A stretch of DNA of 28,197 bases, taken from the NCBI GenBank assembly GCA_012798025.1, contig JAAZNX010000204.1, forward strand, positions 1 to 28,197, given 5' to 3'. The translations under genes were made by a program, and so were the position numbers. The first letter of the stretch is position 1. Every line of letters starts with the position of its first letter. Of the stretch, positions 1-7,149 are shown in pieces. The stretch comes from Methanothrix sp. GTDB lineage: Archaea; Halobacteriota; Methanosarcinia; Methanotrichales; Methanotrichaceae. The notes under the pieces are model-generated. The model made no database searches, had not been told where the DNA came from, and saw only the letters and a program-made list of their open reading frames with translations.

Positions 1-190
1 ATACACCAATATACCAAACTTAGCGTAGAAAAGAAGGTAGCCAGAATAATTTTCTTATCTCAAAAGCTCATTTGTTTATTTGATGAGCAAAATATCGAAA
101 TAAAAGCTATTCCTTTTTTGTGAATCTAGGAGAGGGGTAATAACTCATCTTTGATCAGCCTGACGGGTATCGCCGCATTGAAATAAAAAA

Positions 191-253
191 TAATTTAAAA
201 GATTGACCGAATATCTGCTCGATGGAATTATTTTCGACGAAACTTATATATAT
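191..253 (+). promoter_or_regulatory. Two TATA-like elements before and inside the first ORF
   Basis: An AT-rich element at about 191-200 (taatttaaaa) lies roughly 25 bases before the ATG at 222, the spacing expected for a leaderless archaeal transcript. A second strong TATA-like run at 244-252 (ttatatata) lies inside the first codons of the ORF and would place transcription start near 273, just before an in-frame GTG at 276. The two elements imply different protein starts and sequence alone does not decide between them. I see nothing coding in bases 1-190, which are AT-rich. Confidence 0.4.
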
Positions 254-662
254 GTTATCGCTCTTTATGCGCCTGGTGACCGCTTTGAATACATCCGCCG
301 GCTCGGACCCGAAGGTTGAGCGCGATGAGTTTGCATCCATACTGATGAAGGTTGGCCTCAAGAGGAATGTAGCCAAGGTTTTGACATACCTGGCAGGCGT
401 GACAGAGGCTACATCCCGCGAGATTGAGATAGGTTCGGATCTCAGGCAGCCGGAAGTGAGCATTGCCATGAGAGAGATCAGAAAAATGGACTGGATTTCT
501 GAGAGGGACGAGAAAAACCCGGGAAAAGGCAGGCCTTATCGTATCTATAAACTGAACAGGAGCCTTCCTGAGATAATTGATTATCTTGAGACAGAGAAGG
601 CGAAGGAATCTGAGCAGATAATGAGGCAGATAGAAAAGCTCAAGTCTTTGAAATCCTACTGA
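222..662 (+). CDS. Winged-helix (ArsR/TrmB-like) transcriptional regulator
   Basis: A small cytoplasmic DNA-binding protein of up to 146 residues. A winged helix-turn-helix spans about residues 40-115: a helix with KVLTYLAG, the RQPEVSIAMREIRKM stretch as likely recognition helix, and a basic wing around KNPGKGRPYRIYKLN. A charged C-terminal helix (about 118-146, rich in E and K) probably mediates dimerisation. The architecture resembles archaeal ArsR/TrmB-type regulators; the ligand and target are unknown. The first 15-18 residues are hydrophobic and overlap a TATA-like element, so the true start may be ATG 267 or GTG 276; there is no clear ribosome-binding site before 222. It stands alone, with about 230 AT-rich bases separating it from ftsZ. 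Confidence 0.75.
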   Translation: MELFSTKLIYMLSLFMRLVTALNTSAGSDPKVERDEFASILMKVGLKRNVAKVLTYLAGVTEATSREIEIGSDLRQPEVSIAMREIRKMDWISERDEKNPGKGRPYRIYKLNRSLPEIIDYLETEKAKESEQIMRQIEKLKSLKSY

Positions 663-842
663 TCGGAGGTATTCTCAAGACAAAAAATAATTCTAATGTA
701 ATAGTAATGATATTAAATATGTCAATGTATTTGACGATAAATATGCATTACAAGAGACAGATCCTACGGAATTTCTTCTATTTGATTGATATTTGTTATT
801 GATTATATTTTAATAAATCATCGCACATCACTATGCAAAAAT

Positions 843-889
843 CTATATACTAATAGATTACTAGAATAAACAGAAAAAAAGTAGAGGGG
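843..889 (+). promoter_or_regulatory. ftsZ promoter and ribosome-binding site
   Basis: A TATA box (ctatatac, 843-850) would start transcription near 870 and give a short leader containing gagggg at 884-889. That purine run touches the ATG at 890 but lies 6 bases before the ATG at 896, favouring 896 as start. The stretch 663-842 is very AT-rich and shows no gene. Confidence 0.55.
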
Positions 890-895
890 ATGGAG

Positions 896-2008
896 ATGAA
901 GTACATCATTGACGATGCTCTGGACAGAGCAGAGGTGGAGAGCAGGATAAAGCCCTCCAGCATGATCCAGAGCGATGAGGAGTTAGTGGCAGTTTTAGAG
1001 GAACTGACCACAGTCATCAGGGTCATAGGATGCGGTGGAGGCGGCTCAAATACCATCGACCGCCTAGCTGAGTACGGCATCCAGGGAGCAGAACTCTATG
1101 CCATCAACACCGATGCTCAGCATCTCCTGCACATCAACGCAGACCGACGCTTTCTCATTGGCAGGCGCACCACTCGCGGCCTTGGGGCCGGCAGCCTGCC
1201 AGCAATCGGAGAAGAGGCGGCCCAGGAGGACATCGACGAGATCAAGGCATCTGTGGATGGAGCCGACATGGTGTTCGTAACCTGCGGCCTTGGCGGCGGC
1301 ACGGGTACGGGGGCCTCACCGGTTGTGGCAGAGGCTGCGAGAGAAGCTGGGGCTCTAACAATCGCCATCGTCACCATTCCCTTCAGCGCTGAAGGGACCA
1401 TTCGCATGCAAAATGCAGAAGCAGGTTTGAAGAGGCTGCGAGAGGTCTCTGACACAGTAATAGTGGTGCCAAACGACAGGCTTCTTGATGTAGTCCCGAA
1501 CCTGCCCTTGCAGGCAGCCTTCAAGGTGGCGGACGAGGTCCTGATGCGCTCAGTAAAGGGCATCACGGAGCTCATCACACGACCAGGGCTGATCAATCTG
1601 GACTTTGCCGATGTCAGGACGGTCATGACGAACGGCGGCGTGGCCATGATCGGCATGGGCGAGGCAGAAGGGGAAGAGAAAGCGCGCGACTCCGTCACCA
1701 AAGCCCTGAGAAGCCCACTGCTAGATGTGGATGTCTCCAACGCAACATCTGCCCTTGTGAATGTTGTTGGTGGCGCAGACATGACCATCACTGATGCCGA
1801 GACCGTTGTGGATGAAGTCTACCAAAAGATTAACCCCGACGCAAGAATAATCTGGGGAGCGCAGATCGACCCGAACCTGGAGCATACCATCAGAACCATG
1901 CTCGTTGTGACAGGCGTGTCATCTCCGCAGATCCTCGGAAAGGATATGGGCAAGCGGGTAACCACCCGGCATGGCATCGACTTCCTCTCCCGGCGGGCAC
2001 GCTACTAA
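896..2008 (+). CDS. ftsZ: Cell division protein FtsZ
   Basis: A tubulin-fold GTPase that polymerises into the cytokinetic Z ring under the membrane at mid-cell. Numbered from ATG 896 (370 residues), the nucleotide-binding GGGGSN loop is at about 47-52, the tubulin signature GGGTGTG at about 133-139, and the T7 synergy loop, which completes the GTPase site of the next subunit, carries N234, D236 and D239 (NLDFAD). An N-terminal extension of about 40 residues before the globular domain is usual in archaeal FtsZ. The C-terminus ends in a short basic tail (RRARY) rather than a bacterial FtsA/ZipA-binding peptide. ATG 890 is an alternative start, but the ribosome-binding site fits 896 better. It is monocistronic: the gene behind it is convergent with only 10 bases between them. 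Identity is certain; the FtsZ1 versus FtsZ2 subtype needs a tree. Confidence 0.97.
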   Translation: MKYIIDDALDRAEVESRIKPSSMIQSDEELVAVLEELTTVIRVIGCGGGGSNTIDRLAEYGIQGAELYAINTDAQHLLHINADRRFLIGRRTTRGLGAGSLPAIGEEAAQEDIDEIKASVDGADMVFVTCGLGGGTGTGASPVVAEAAREAGALTIAIVTIPFSAEGTIRMQNAEAGLKRLREVSDTVIVVPNDRLLDVVPNLPLQAAFKVADEVLMRSVKGITELITRPGLINLDFADVRTVMTNGGVAMIGMGEAEGEEKARDSVTKALRSPLLDVDVSNATSALVNVVGGADMTITDAETVVDEVYQKINPDARIIWGAQIDPNLEHTIRTMLVVTGVSSPQILGKDMGKRVTTRHGIDFLSRRARY

Positions 2009-2018
2009 AGAGTGTATG

Positions 2019-2690
2019 CTACTGTATTAACCAGCACATCCAACAGATATCTGCAGATCTGTAGCCAGAAGCCTTGCCTATATGCAGTACGGCATCTATC
2101 AGGGCCATGTCTCCATCGATGTTCATCTCCCAACCCGCCTCCCTGAGGGCCCTCTCCACAACTCGCCGAACGATTTTATCAGGCATGGCTGTATCAACGC
2201 CCCCCATCATGCGCAGGTATTGGAAGGTGCTGATTCCCACGCCTTTGACCATTCCTATGGGGTCCTCTCTCCATCGGTTCGGGCTGGATTCATGTGCCCA
2301 GCAGGCCAGAGCATCGCGCTCTTCTGGCAAAGAGCGTTCCTCTTGCAGGCGAACCAGATATGAAGCCGCGCCCCTGGCAACCTCCCAGGAACGCCGGTTC
2401 TTCCAAAATATGCGCAGGCTGTCCGGCTCTGCGTCCTGAAGGTCTCGCAAGGAGGAACAGCGGCCCAAAGTCCGGAAACGGTGCACTGCCGGAACAACGG
2501 ATTGAAAGTAGCCGAGGCCCACTGATGTAAAGCTGGCATCCAGGATCATGAGAAGAGGGCTGCCTCCCCAGCGGTTCATGCTGAGACACAGGTCGGCCTC
2601 ATCCCTTGCCCCTGGTGCGTTGGACATGTAACGATCGATGACCTCCTTGAGCTTTTCTTGACTTGGTTTATCTGTGTTAGCATGTGCCAT
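2019..2690 (-). CDS. HhH-GPD/endonuclease III-like protein
   Basis: A cytoplasmic protein of 223 residues whose second half looks like the HhH-GPD DNA glycosylase fold. A helix-hairpin-helix-like stretch (GMVKGVGISTFQYLRMMGG, about 146-164) is followed by VDTAMPDKIVRRV, which corresponds to the VDTHxxRV segment of endonuclease III; D166 sits where the catalytic Asp lies. The lysine of bifunctional enzymes (K in LPGVGRKT) is not present, so if active it would more likely be monofunctional. The C-terminal Cys-x6-Cys-x2-Cys-x5-Cys iron-sulfur motif of EndoIII/MutY is absent. A TATA element about 25 bases before the ATG (2704-2713 on this strand) suggests a leaderless transcript. It diverges from the winged-helix/ligase-like/radical SAM operon, which supports a DNA-related role. 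The fold is assigned by motif only; a non-enzymatic DNA-binding relative is possible. Confidence 0.55.
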   Translation of the reverse strand: MAHANTDKPSQEKLKEVIDRYMSNAPGARDEADLCLSMNRWGGSPLLMILDASFTSVGLGYFQSVVPAVHRFRTLGRCSSLRDLQDAEPDSLRIFWKNRRSWEVARGAASYLVRLQEERSLPEERDALACWAHESSPNRWREDPIGMVKGVGISTFQYLRMMGGVDTAMPDKIVRRVVERALREAGWEMNIDGDMALIDAVLHIGKASGYRSADICWMCWLIQ

Positions 2691-2699
2691 GTCAATCGA

Positions 2700-2774
2700 T
2701 AAAATTATAAGGCGATCATTCGATTAATAAGTGTTTGTCACTTAAGCGGGTGTGATATTATTCTGACCGAGAAG
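2700..2774. promoter_or_regulatory. Divergent promoter region between HhH-like gene and repair-like operon
   Basis: The 84-base gap between the two divergent starts contains a TATA-like element for the minus-strand gene (ttataatttta read on the minus strand, 2704-2713) and one for the plus strand (gattaataag, about 2722-2733), which would start transcription near 2755, some 20 bases before the GTG at 2775. The shared control region means the winged-helix protein encoded next could regulate both directions; that is inference. Confidence 0.4.
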
Positions 2775-3059
2775 GTGAGCGAGGAGCTTGAGATGTTGCA
2801 AAGACACCTGGTCATACTTAAGCAGGTGGTGGAGAACGAGCCCATCGGCATTCTCAAGCTGGCGGAGGAGACGCGGATACCCAGCCATAAGGTGCGATAT
2901 TCTCTTCGGGTTTTGGAGCAGGAAGGCCTCATCAAAGCATCGGCTCCAGGTGCCGTGACCACAGACAAAACCAAGCCATTTCTTCAGGGGCTGGATGCCA
3001 TGATCGAGAACCTGACAAGACGGGCCGAGGACCTGAAGAAGATCAAGATAGAGAGATAG
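2775..3059 (+). CDS. Small winged-helix DNA-binding protein
   Basis: A 94-residue protein with a winged-helix domain at about 20-65: a helix with ILKLAEETRI, then PSHKVRYSLRVLEQEGLI as recognition helix and wing entry. A charged C-terminal helix (about 70-94, LTRRAEDLKKIKIER) probably supports dimerisation. It starts at GTG 2775 with only a weak purine run (gagaag) before it. Its stop at 3057-3059 is followed immediately by the ATG of the ligase-like gene, so the two are almost certainly co-transcribed and translationally coupled. It could be the local repressor of the divergent promoter or a DNA-binding accessory of the downstream proteins; sequence does not separate these. No metal- or ligand-binding motif is visible. 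Confidence 0.75.
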   Translation: MSEELEMLQRHLVILKQVVENEPIGILKLAEETRIPSHKVRYSLRVLEQEGLIKASAPGAVTTDKTKPFLQGLDAMIENLTRRAEDLKKIKIER

Positions 3060-4337
3060 ATGCTATATTCACGAATAGCGGCGCTCCTGGAAGAAGTCTC
3101 TTCGGCCCCTCGCGGACAAAAGGCCAGTTTGACCTCAGAGTTTCTGATAGGCATCGAGCCTGGAATGCTCTGCCCTGCGGTTAGACTTCTTTATGGCGAG
3201 CTGTGGCCGCCGTGGGAAGAAAGAGAGATGGGCATAGGCCCCGAGTCCATAATGGCGGTTCTCGAAGAAGTGTCCGGAGAGGATGTTCTCGCCATTAGAG
3301 AGAACCTTCGTGAGATCGGTAGGGTGTGCGAGGCAGCTTTGCAGCACAAGAGTCAGCATCCGCTAACGAAAGAGCCACTGCAGGCATTATCTGTGTACAA
3401 CGGGCTGCGACATGTCTCCCAGATGAGAGGTCCAGATTCGGAGCACCGAAAGAATGCTGTTTTGAAAGGCCTGTTTCTATCGGCTTTGCCCCAGGAAGGA
3501 AAATACATCGCCAGGACAGCTCTGCGAAGCATGCTGTCGGGCATAGGCCCCCAGACCATGATTACAGCTCTTTCCAGGGCATTTAATTCAGATCAGGATG
3601 AAATTCAAAGGGCTTATAATGCGATGCCGGAGATGGGATTGGTAGCCAGGGCCGCCCAAGATGGAGCGCTGAAACAAATTACGATTCAGTCAGGGAGGCC
3701 CGTGAGGCCCATGATAATCCGCTCCGGTGTGCTGGCAACGCCCAGGGCATTTTTGCCAAGGTACGCTGGTTTAAAGGTGCAGCTTCATATAGCGAGTAAA
3801 GGGTGTTCGGTTTTCACATCCCACCAGAAGAACATCACTTCTGCTCTTTCCAGCTTAGTCCAGCAGCTTGTGGGATTGAAAGATGACCTGATCGTGGATG
3901 CCGACCTGATAGGGTTTCAAGACGGGGGCTTATGCAGCCAGGTTGAGGTGATCAGATACATCAACCGCCGCCATCTCTCACGAAAAAGCATCATATCGCC
4001 AGCGATTATAGCTTATGACCTGATATATCTTAATGGAGAGGACCTTACAGGCCTAAGCTATAAGGAGAGAAGACGAAGATTGCTGAGTGTATTTGGAGAG
4101 CCTAAGAGCATGCCTTTTCAGGGCGTCTCATCTGCAGAGGAGAAGGTTTTAAATGACGAAGGAGAGGTTAGGGATTACTACATCCAGGCGAAGAGATTAG
4201 GCTGCACCGGATTGATAATGAGAGATCTAGAAGCCGCCTACCGTCCAGGCGGCTGCAGCGATAGGGATTTCATCGTAATGAGGCTCGATGCTGCTCTGGA
4301 GGATTTAGACGAGCAGGAGAAGATCAGCACAAGATGA
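3060..4337 (+). CDS. Degenerate ATP-dependent DNA ligase homologue, probably catalytically inactive
   Basis: A 425-residue homologue of archaeal ATP-dependent DNA ligases. It keeps the N-terminal all-alpha DNA-binding region (about 1-205), the conserved PVRPMI element (214-219) and the adenylation-domain scaffold, with motif IIIa as YDLIYLNGEDLTGLS (319-333). Active-site positions are altered. Motif I, normally KYDGER, reads RYAGLK at 234-239, so the lysine that becomes adenylated is Arg and the following Asp is Ala. Motif III has D282 in place of Glu. Motif IV, normally EGLxxK, reads TGLIMR (383-388). The motif V region reads DFIVMR (403-408) without its lysines. The protein ends there, lacking the OB-fold domain of roughly 130-150 residues found in full-length enzymes of about 550-600. 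The frame is open with ordinary codon use, so it looks maintained rather than decayed. Likely roles are nick or end binding, or a scaffold for the coupled radical SAM protein; both are inference. Confidence 0.8.
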   Translation: MLYSRIAALLEEVSSAPRGQKASLTSEFLIGIEPGMLCPAVRLLYGELWPPWEEREMGIGPESIMAVLEEVSGEDVLAIRENLREIGRVCEAALQHKSQHPLTKEPLQALSVYNGLRHVSQMRGPDSEHRKNAVLKGLFLSALPQEGKYIARTALRSMLSGIGPQTMITALSRAFNSDQDEIQRAYNAMPEMGLVARAAQDGALKQITIQSGRPVRPMIIRSGVLATPRAFLPRYAGLKVQLHIASKGCSVFTSHQKNITSALSSLVQQLVGLKDDLIVDADLIGFQDGGLCSQVEVIRYINRRHLSRKSIISPAIIAYDLIYLNGEDLTGLSYKERRRRLLSVFGEPKSMPFQGVSSAEEKVLNDEGEVRDYYIQAKRLGCTGLIMRDLEAAYRPGGCSDRDFIVMRLDAALEDLDEQEKISTR

Positions 4338-5200
4338 TTCTGAGACCTTTCGATCCCTGGAAAAGCCAGCTATGTACCTGTCCGCCCAAGATGAGCCTGA
4401 ATCCCTACACAGGATGTCCGCATGGATGTCTTTATTGCTATGCATCCTCCTATATTCCCCATTTCCATGAGTGCCGGGCCAAAGCAGGTCTGCTAAGACG
4501 TCTGGCACGGGAAGCGGCAAAGATCAATCCCGGAACCCTTGTGGCCATGTCCAACAGCTCTGATCCATATCCTGCAATGGAAAAGGAACTTGAGCTGAGC
4601 AGAGGATGCCTGCAGATTCTAAAGGAGAAAAGCTTGCCGGTACAGATTGTAACGAAATCAGATCTCGTAATTAGGGATGCAGATCTGCTGAGCAGCATGA
4701 GGTCCACAGTGGCCATCAGCATCACAACACTCAGCGATTCCATCTCCAGGAAGCTGGAGCCCGGTGCACCATCACCCTCGAGGCGACTGATGGCCATACG
4801 CAGGCTGACGGACTACAACATACCTGTATCCGCCAGAATCGACCCTATCATCCCAGGCATAAACGAATCCGAGATCGAAGAGCTGGTCCTTGCCGTATGT
4901 CGAGCAGGGGCAGAGCACATAATCTCCTCCACCTACAAAGCCCGCAAAGACAATCTGAGAAGGGTCTGCTCAGCATTTCCAAGGGCTGGCGATGCTCTAA
5001 AGGTTATGTTCCAGAGAGGGTGCAGCATCTCCAGAAGCCTGTACCTTTCCCCAGATATGAGGCAGGAGTTGATGCGAGAGGTAGAGAGGAGCGCATTGCG
5101 AGAAGGCGTGACCTTCTCGGCCTGCAGGGAAGGGTTTGCACCCCACGATGGCATAAACTGCGATGGAACTCATCTGTTATTGTGCAAAAATCATGCCTAA
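4334..5200 (+). CDS. Radical SAM protein, spore-photoproduct-lyase-like (SplB/COG1533 type)
   Basis: A 288-residue radical S-adenosylmethionine enzyme. The [4Fe-4S]-binding CxxxCxxC motif is C28, C32 and C35 (GCPHGCLYCYA), preceded by LNPYTG as is common in the SplB-like family (often labelled DNA repair photolyase in databases). A partial TIM barrel follows, with TLVAMSNSSDPYPAMEKEL (about 68-86) and ARIDPIIPGINESEIEEL (about 166-183), both typical of this family. Extra cysteines occur near the C-terminus (within FSACREGF and DGINCDGTHLLLCKN), which could hold a second cluster or a hydrogen-donating thiol. Its ATG overlaps the ligase-like stop by 4 bases (ATGA), so the two are co-translated. 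Characterised SPL repairs the thymine spore photoproduct, but most archaeal members have no known substrate; the DNA context here makes a nucleic-acid lesion plausible but unproven. Confidence 0.85.
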   Translation: MILRPFDPWKSQLCTCPPKMSLNPYTGCPHGCLYCYASSYIPHFHECRAKAGLLRRLAREAAKINPGTLVAMSNSSDPYPAMEKELELSRGCLQILKEKSLPVQIVTKSDLVIRDADLLSSMRSTVAISITTLSDSISRKLEPGAPSPSRRLMAIRRLTDYNIPVSARIDPIIPGINESEIEELVLAVCRAGAEHIISSTYKARKDNLRRVCSAFPRAGDALKVMFQRGCSISRSLYLSPDMRQELMREVERSALREGVTFSACREGFAPHDGINCDGTHLLLCKNHA

Positions 5201-5356
5201 TCTGCGCAAAATTTGGAATCATTCTGCATTAATGCCTTATTTTAGCAGATAGATGGACAAGAATTGATCTTGGAAGGCTGAAGTTTCTTTGGCCACAGAC
5301 AGAAAAGAATAGATATAAATGCGATGCGGCCTCCATTTAACAGTCTTTAGCTATGA

Positions 5357-5387
5357 AAGTCTATTTATATGAAGAATAACTAGACTT
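5357..5387 (+). promoter_or_regulatory. TATA box framed by a 7-bp inverted repeat
   Basis: Arms aagtcta (5357-5363) and tagactt (5381-5387) are perfect inverted repeats around a TATA-like run (tttatat, 5364-5370). This is a good candidate for a regulated promoter of the secreted-protein gene starting at 5468, with transcription start near 5395. The rest of 5201-5450 is AT-rich and holds no gene. Confidence 0.4.
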
Positions 5388-5467
5388 CACGACAGTTCTT
5401 CTCAAAAGGGAGGATGTTCAAGCTACAGTCATAAGTATACGCGCTAGAGGAATTGGAGGTATTCAAT

Positions 5468-6286
5468 ATGAGGAAAGTTTTGGCTATCACAGTGGCCCTC
5501 ATGATAGCAGCTATCGTTTTTGCGCCTGCCTTAGGGTACACCATACAGTCCGCAGGAAATCAGTCATACACTGTAACTTCTGGATCGAAAGTCGCCTACA
5601 GCATCAGCAATGGAGCTCCTGCTCATAATTTGACTGCTGATATGATCGCAAATAAGTATTCGTTCCAGGCACCTGCTGTGCAGAGCACAAGGGTTCCCTA
5701 TTCGTTCAAAGAGGGATCTGCCCAGCCTTACTCCACGAAGTTGGTAGGTGTCAGTGGGGTACCAGAAGGCATCCAGACCACTAAGGAGGTCGCCACCGTA
5801 GGAGAGACTGCAAAGACTCAGGAGACCACAGTAACAGCCACACCGGTTGAAGAAGCCGCAGCTGCAAATGTTACAGCACCTGCAGTCGAGAACGCTACCG
5901 CTCCGGCCAATGTGACAGCCCCAGCACCAGTTGTAGAGCCCAAGTTCACCATCGAAGGAATCGTTCAGGACGGCAATGAAACTGGCCTGGCCAACTGGAC
6001 GGTCAATCTCGAGCAGCCCGCAGGAACTGTGATCAAGAATGCAACAACTGCTCTTGACGGCAAGTTCGCGTTCATGGACTTGGCCGCTGGAGAGTACACG
6101 GTCTCTGAGGTTATACAGATGGGATGGAACCTCGTAACTCCAGTCGACGGCAAGTTTATGGTGACCATCACAAACGAGAGCGTGACCGACCTGGCGTTCA
6201 TCAACATGCCCGTGCCCGCTGCGCCTGAGAATGTGACAGCTCCAACCAATGCAACTGCACCGGTCAATGCAACTGCTATAGCTTAA
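5468..6286 (+). CDS. Secreted surface protein with Cna-B/SpaA-like domain and Asn-Thr-rich tail
   Basis: An exported protein of 272 residues. A signal peptide (MRKVLAITVALMIAAIVFAPALG) precedes a Ser/Thr-rich N-terminal region with no recognised domain, an Ala/Thr/Val-rich linker (about 105-157), and a beta-sandwich region at about 159-248 (FTIEGIVQDGNETGLANWTV, then DGKFAFMDLAAGEYTVSEV) resembling Cna-B/SpaA-type prealbumin-like domains. The tail repeats NVTAP/NATAP units. About a dozen NxT/NxS sequons suggest heavy N-glycosylation, as in archaeal cell-surface or sheath proteins. The start is ATG 5468, not the upstream in-frame TTG 5453, because gganggt-type sequence (ggagg, 5455-5459) lies 8 bases before 5468. 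No transmembrane anchor is visible, so it may be released or attached through other surface proteins. The biological role is unknown. Confidence 0.8.
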   Translation: MRKVLAITVALMIAAIVFAPALGYTIQSAGNQSYTVTSGSKVAYSISNGAPAHNLTADMIANKYSFQAPAVQSTRVPYSFKEGSAQPYSTKLVGVSGVPEGIQTTKEVATVGETAKTQETTVTATPVEEAAAANVTAPAVENATAPANVTAPAPVVEPKFTIEGIVQDGNETGLANWTVNLEQPAGTVIKNATTALDGKFAFMDLAAGEYTVSEVIQMGWNLVTPVDGKFMVTITNESVTDLAFINMPVPAAPENVTAPTNATAPVNATAIA

Positions 6287-6306
6287 GGTTGAAATCAATT
6301 AGCAAA

Positions 6307-6331
6307 CCCTGGGATCTCTCAGGGCTTTTTT
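6307..6331 (+). terminator. Hairpin plus T-run terminator
   Basis: Arms ccctg (6307-6311) and caggg (6320-6324) pair around an 8-base loop and are followed within one base by a run of six T. It starts 20 bases after the stop of the secreted-protein gene and separates it from the next gene. Confidence 0.65.
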
Positions 6332-6393
6332 CTTTCATTCCCAACCAAAAATCTTTCATAGATGGGCGAGCACAAGCCATTGGGGGATTATTT

Positions 6394-6798
6394 GTGAGAC
6401 TAAAAGCGTGTTGTATGCTGATGGCCCTGATTTTTGCCCTGATGGCAGAACCAGCGTGGGCCACTGGTCTGGGCGGAATTGGCCCGGGATATACGGCAAG
6501 AAACGCCATGGAAGCCTATTGCCTGAACCACGGCGGAACTCCCAGCGGAGGGTATTGCTACTTCCCGGACGGCTATTGCGATCTTCGGTCCTTCTATAAC
6601 GGAACGTGTCCTGGGAAAGGATACTACGAGGATGCCCTCTGGATGTCGGAAGCCTATCGATTCCTTTACGGGGACGAATTATATTACACGCCGTCTATGC
6701 CATACGTTACCGCGAACAACGTCTTGAGCTACCCATACTACTACAACTATTACTACTGGCCGACATACCTGCCAGGATACGGGCCGAACTGGCTATGA
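6394..6798 (+). CDS. Secreted DUF333-like (hemolysin-annotated) Cys- and Tyr-rich protein
   Basis: A 134-residue exported protein. A signal peptide (about 1-23, ending AEPAWA) leads to a region matching the DUF333 pattern: NAMEAYCLNHGGTP, then YCYFPDGYCDLRSFYNGTC. This is the layout of small periplasmic proteins often annotated as putative hemolysin without evidence. Four or five cysteines could form disulfides. The C-terminal 40 residues are strikingly rich in Tyr and Pro (YPYYYNYYYWPTYLPGYG). I choose GTG 6394 as start because gggggat (6382-6388) lies 5-6 bases upstream and the signal peptide begins there. An upstream in-frame ATG at 6289 would run through the terminator hairpin of the previous gene. 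The role is unknown. Confidence 0.75.
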   Translation: MRLKACCMLMALIFALMAEPAWATGLGGIGPGYTARNAMEAYCLNHGGTPSGGYCYFPDGYCDLRSFYNGTCPGKGYYEDALWMSEAYRFLYGDELYYTPSMPYVTANNVLSYPYYYNYYYWPTYLPGYGPNWL

Positions 6799-6802
6799 TC
6801 GG

Positions 6803-6881
6803 TTGAGATCAAATCTCAAGCAAAAAGCGGCGTCGATCTAACGCTGGTTCGGCTCGCGGGACGACAGGCATAATCGACGCC
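6803..6881. repeat. Two inverted repeats in a 351-base gap (6799-7149)
   Basis: Directly after the DUF333-like gene a perfect 7-bp hairpin (ttgagat/atctcaa, 6803-6819, 3-base loop) is followed by a 9-bp inverted repeat (ggcgtcgat 6829-6837 and atcgacgcc 6873-6881, 35-base spacer). The first may aid transcript ending; the second has no known role. The rest of the gap has no convincing gene. A 31-codon ORF at 6990-7085 (starting MKREAGMLNKWSL) has some protein-like character but is too short to support, and a 66-codon TTG frame at 6920-7120 lacks a ribosome-binding site. Confidence 0.45.
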
Positions 6882-7149
6882 ATGAGCTCCTTTTACGCTG
6901 GCCAGGCTCAGTACATTGATTGGATTGCAACTTCGTTCTGACGCGAACTAGAGTCGAACTCATGCCTGCGAAGAACCCTAAGGTGCTCTATGAAGCGGGA
7001 AGCTGGCATGCTGAACAAGTGGAGCCTGGTGGCAGTTTACTGGAAGCATCACCCCAAGTCCGTGCTCTACGTGATCTTCAGATGAGGCTCACAGGAGACT
7101 TAAAGCTATATAAGATATAACACGAGGGCCTGCAAAGAGGTGTGATGAT

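Noticed and set aside
1117..1791. Long minus-strand ORF inside ftsZ
   Set aside because: It is an antisense shadow of a certain ftsZ coding frame; composition is Ser/Pro/Thr-rich as expected of a shadow frame.
3060..4337. Pseudogene call for the ligase-like gene
   Set aside because: The frame is uninterrupted, coupled to both neighbours, and the lysine replacements are conservative (Arg), which fits maintained non-catalytic function better than decay.
5564..6298. 244-codon minus-strand ORF opposite the secreted protein
   Set aside because: The plus-strand frame has signal peptide, ribosome-binding site and a recognisable domain; the antisense is Cys/Ser/Arg-rich with no start context.
6289..6393. 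Upstream extension of the DUF333-like gene to ATG 6289
   Set aside because: It would be translated through the terminator hairpin of the previous gene and would bury the signal peptide; GTG 6394 has a proper ribosome-binding site.
6829..6881. tRNA-like element (inverted repeat with a ggttcg loop)
   Set aside because: The 53-base span cannot form a cloverleaf: no anticodon stem, and no proper acceptor or T-arm pairing.
6920..7120. 66-codon ORF before the PEGA-like protein gene
   Set aside because: It has a TTG start without a ribosome-binding site, no domain, and no support over competing frames.
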